A DNA stretch of 6,283 nt, from assembly GCA_028291445.1 (NCBI GenBank), contig JAQGIA010000312.1:1-6283 (forward strand), read 5' to 3'. Under the pieces are notes generated by a model. It did no database searches and had not been told where the DNA came from. It saw only the letters and a program-made list of their open reading frames with translations. Origin of the DNA: Belnapia sp. Its GTDB lineage: Bacteria > Pseudomonadota > Alphaproteobacteria > Acetobacterales > Acetobacteraceae. How positions within the stretch are numbered: the first letter of the stretch is position 1; every line of letters begins with the position of its first letter. Shown here in pieces: positions 5,641 through 6,283 of this stretch. Both the position numbers and the translations under genes were made by a program.

Positions 5641-6283
5641 CTACTCCGGCGCCACCCGGAACCGGAAGCGCCGCACCAGCGCATCCGACAGCGGCGCCGG
5701 CAGCAGCGCCAGCAGCCGCAGGCCGGCTCCCATCGGCCAGGGCAGCACCGCCCTGGCCTCGCCGCGCAGCAGGGCGCGGTGCAGCCGGGCCGCCACCACC
5801 TCGATCGGCAATTCGAAGGGATGCGCGCCGAGGAAGCGCCGGCTCATCGCGCTGGTGAAGAAGCCCGGGGCGAGCAGCGTCACCCGCAGCCCGGCTGGCC
5901 CATGCGCCGCCCGCAGCGCCTCGCCATAGGCCCAGATGCCGGCCTTGCTGGCGCTATAGGCCGGGCTGTCCGGCAGGCCGCGGAAGCCGGCGACCGACCC
6001 CACCAGGGCGATCGCGCCACGCCGCCGCGCCAGCATCGCCGGCAGCAGCGGCTCCACCAGGTTCACCGCGCCGAGCAGGTTGACCGCGATCTGCGCCGCC
6101 GCCGCGGCATGGCCCTCGGGCGCGCCATCCGGGCCGGTGCCGCCATTGATCCCGGCATTGGCGACCAGCGCATCGACCGGCAGCCCCGCATCCCAATCGC
6201 CGAGCCGCGCCGCCAGCGCCGCCGCATCCCTGACGTCGAGCGCGGCGACCCGCGCCACGGCGCCCTGCGCCCGGCAGGCCGCG
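5641..6283 (-). CDS. Short-chain dehydrogenase/reductase (partial, N-terminus outside window)
   Basis: The visible 213 C-terminal residues belong to a classical SDR, an NAD(P)-dependent oxidoreductase acting on an alcohol or ketone. The frame is open to the window edge; a GTG at 6258 is not the real start, because the glycine-rich TGxxxGxG cofactor motif and first strands are missing upstream. Seen here are ALDVRD (cofactor-side Asp), VANAGI, the catalytic Asn in AVNLLG, Ser in LVGSVAG (codon 5995-5997), and Tyr and Lys in YSASK (codons 5956-5958 and 5944-5946), so the Asn-Ser-Tyr-Lys tetrad is complete. APGFFTS is the usual Pro-Gly after strand six. The C-terminal part (PFELPIEVVAARLHRALLRG, then a hydrophobic stretch of LLALLPAPLSDALV type) resembles DltE-like SDRs that may associate with membranes. 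It converges on the antiporter gene with 3 nt between stops. The substrate cannot be predicted. Confidence 0.92.
   Translation of the reverse strand, partial: AACRAQGAVARVAALDVRDAAALAARLGDWDAGLPVDALVANAGINGGTGPDGAPEGHAAAAAQIAVNLLGAVNLVEPLLPAMLARRRGAIALVGSVAGFRGLPDSPAYSASKAGIWAYGEALRAAHGPAGLRVTLLAPGFFTSAMSRRFLGAHPFELPIEVVAARLHRALLRGEARAVLPWPMGAGLRLLALLPAPLSDALVRRFRFRVAPE

Noticed and set aside
5641..6258. SDR starting at GTG 6258 as a complete gene
   Set aside because: The frame stays open to the window edge and the cofactor-binding N-terminus is missing, so the gene must start beyond 6283.

Overview
The window looks like chromosomal DNA from a very GC-rich alphaproteobacterium. Third codon positions are almost all G or C, and the gene types (a class III CoA-transferase paired with an HMG-CoA-lyase-like enzyme, an amidase-signature enzyme, a KefB/C-type antiporter) fit Acetobacteraceae such as Roseomonas. 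The taxonomic placement is inferred from composition and protein flavour only. I see no transposase, phage gene, tRNA or rRNA.

Layout. (1) Positions 1-1816, minus strand: a two-gene operon. A CaiB/BaiF (class III) CoA-transferase comes first and overlaps by four bases (ATGA) an HMG-CoA-lyase-family enzyme whose C-terminus is cut by the left window edge. Together they would activate a hydroxy-acid as a CoA thioester and then cleave it by retro-Claisen/aldol chemistry. (2) Positions 1817-2200: a 384-bp divergent intergenic region, the least ordinary part of the window. It holds 3.7 copies of a 28-bp tandem repeat with an internal palindrome, a pair of ATGRCAAC direct repeats, and a C-rich hairpin followed by a textbook Rho-independent terminator on the plus strand that has no annotated gene in front of it. 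(3) Positions 2201-5637, plus strand: a tightly packed operon of three genes. These are a 76-residue AtzG/GatC-like small protein, an amidase-signature hydrolase (ATGA overlap), and a KefB/KefC-type CPA2 cation/proton antiporter with a C-terminal nucleotide-binding RCK domain, which starts 6 nt after the amidase stop with no Shine-Dalgarno sequence. (4) Positions 5641-6283, minus strand: a short-chain dehydrogenase/reductase converging on the antiporter with only 3 nt between stop codons; its N-terminus lies beyond the right edge.

How they may work together. The left operon is a plausible organic-acid catabolic module, for example for citramalate- or HMG-type CoA esters. The small protein and amidase probably form a two-subunit hydrolase. 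The antiporter appears translationally coupled to the amidase, but no biochemical link between them is obvious. The best leads for something undescribed are the orphan terminator with its C-rich hairpin (candidate small RNA or attenuator) and the tandem repeat just upstream of the CoA-transferase. All protein-coding genes belong to known families.
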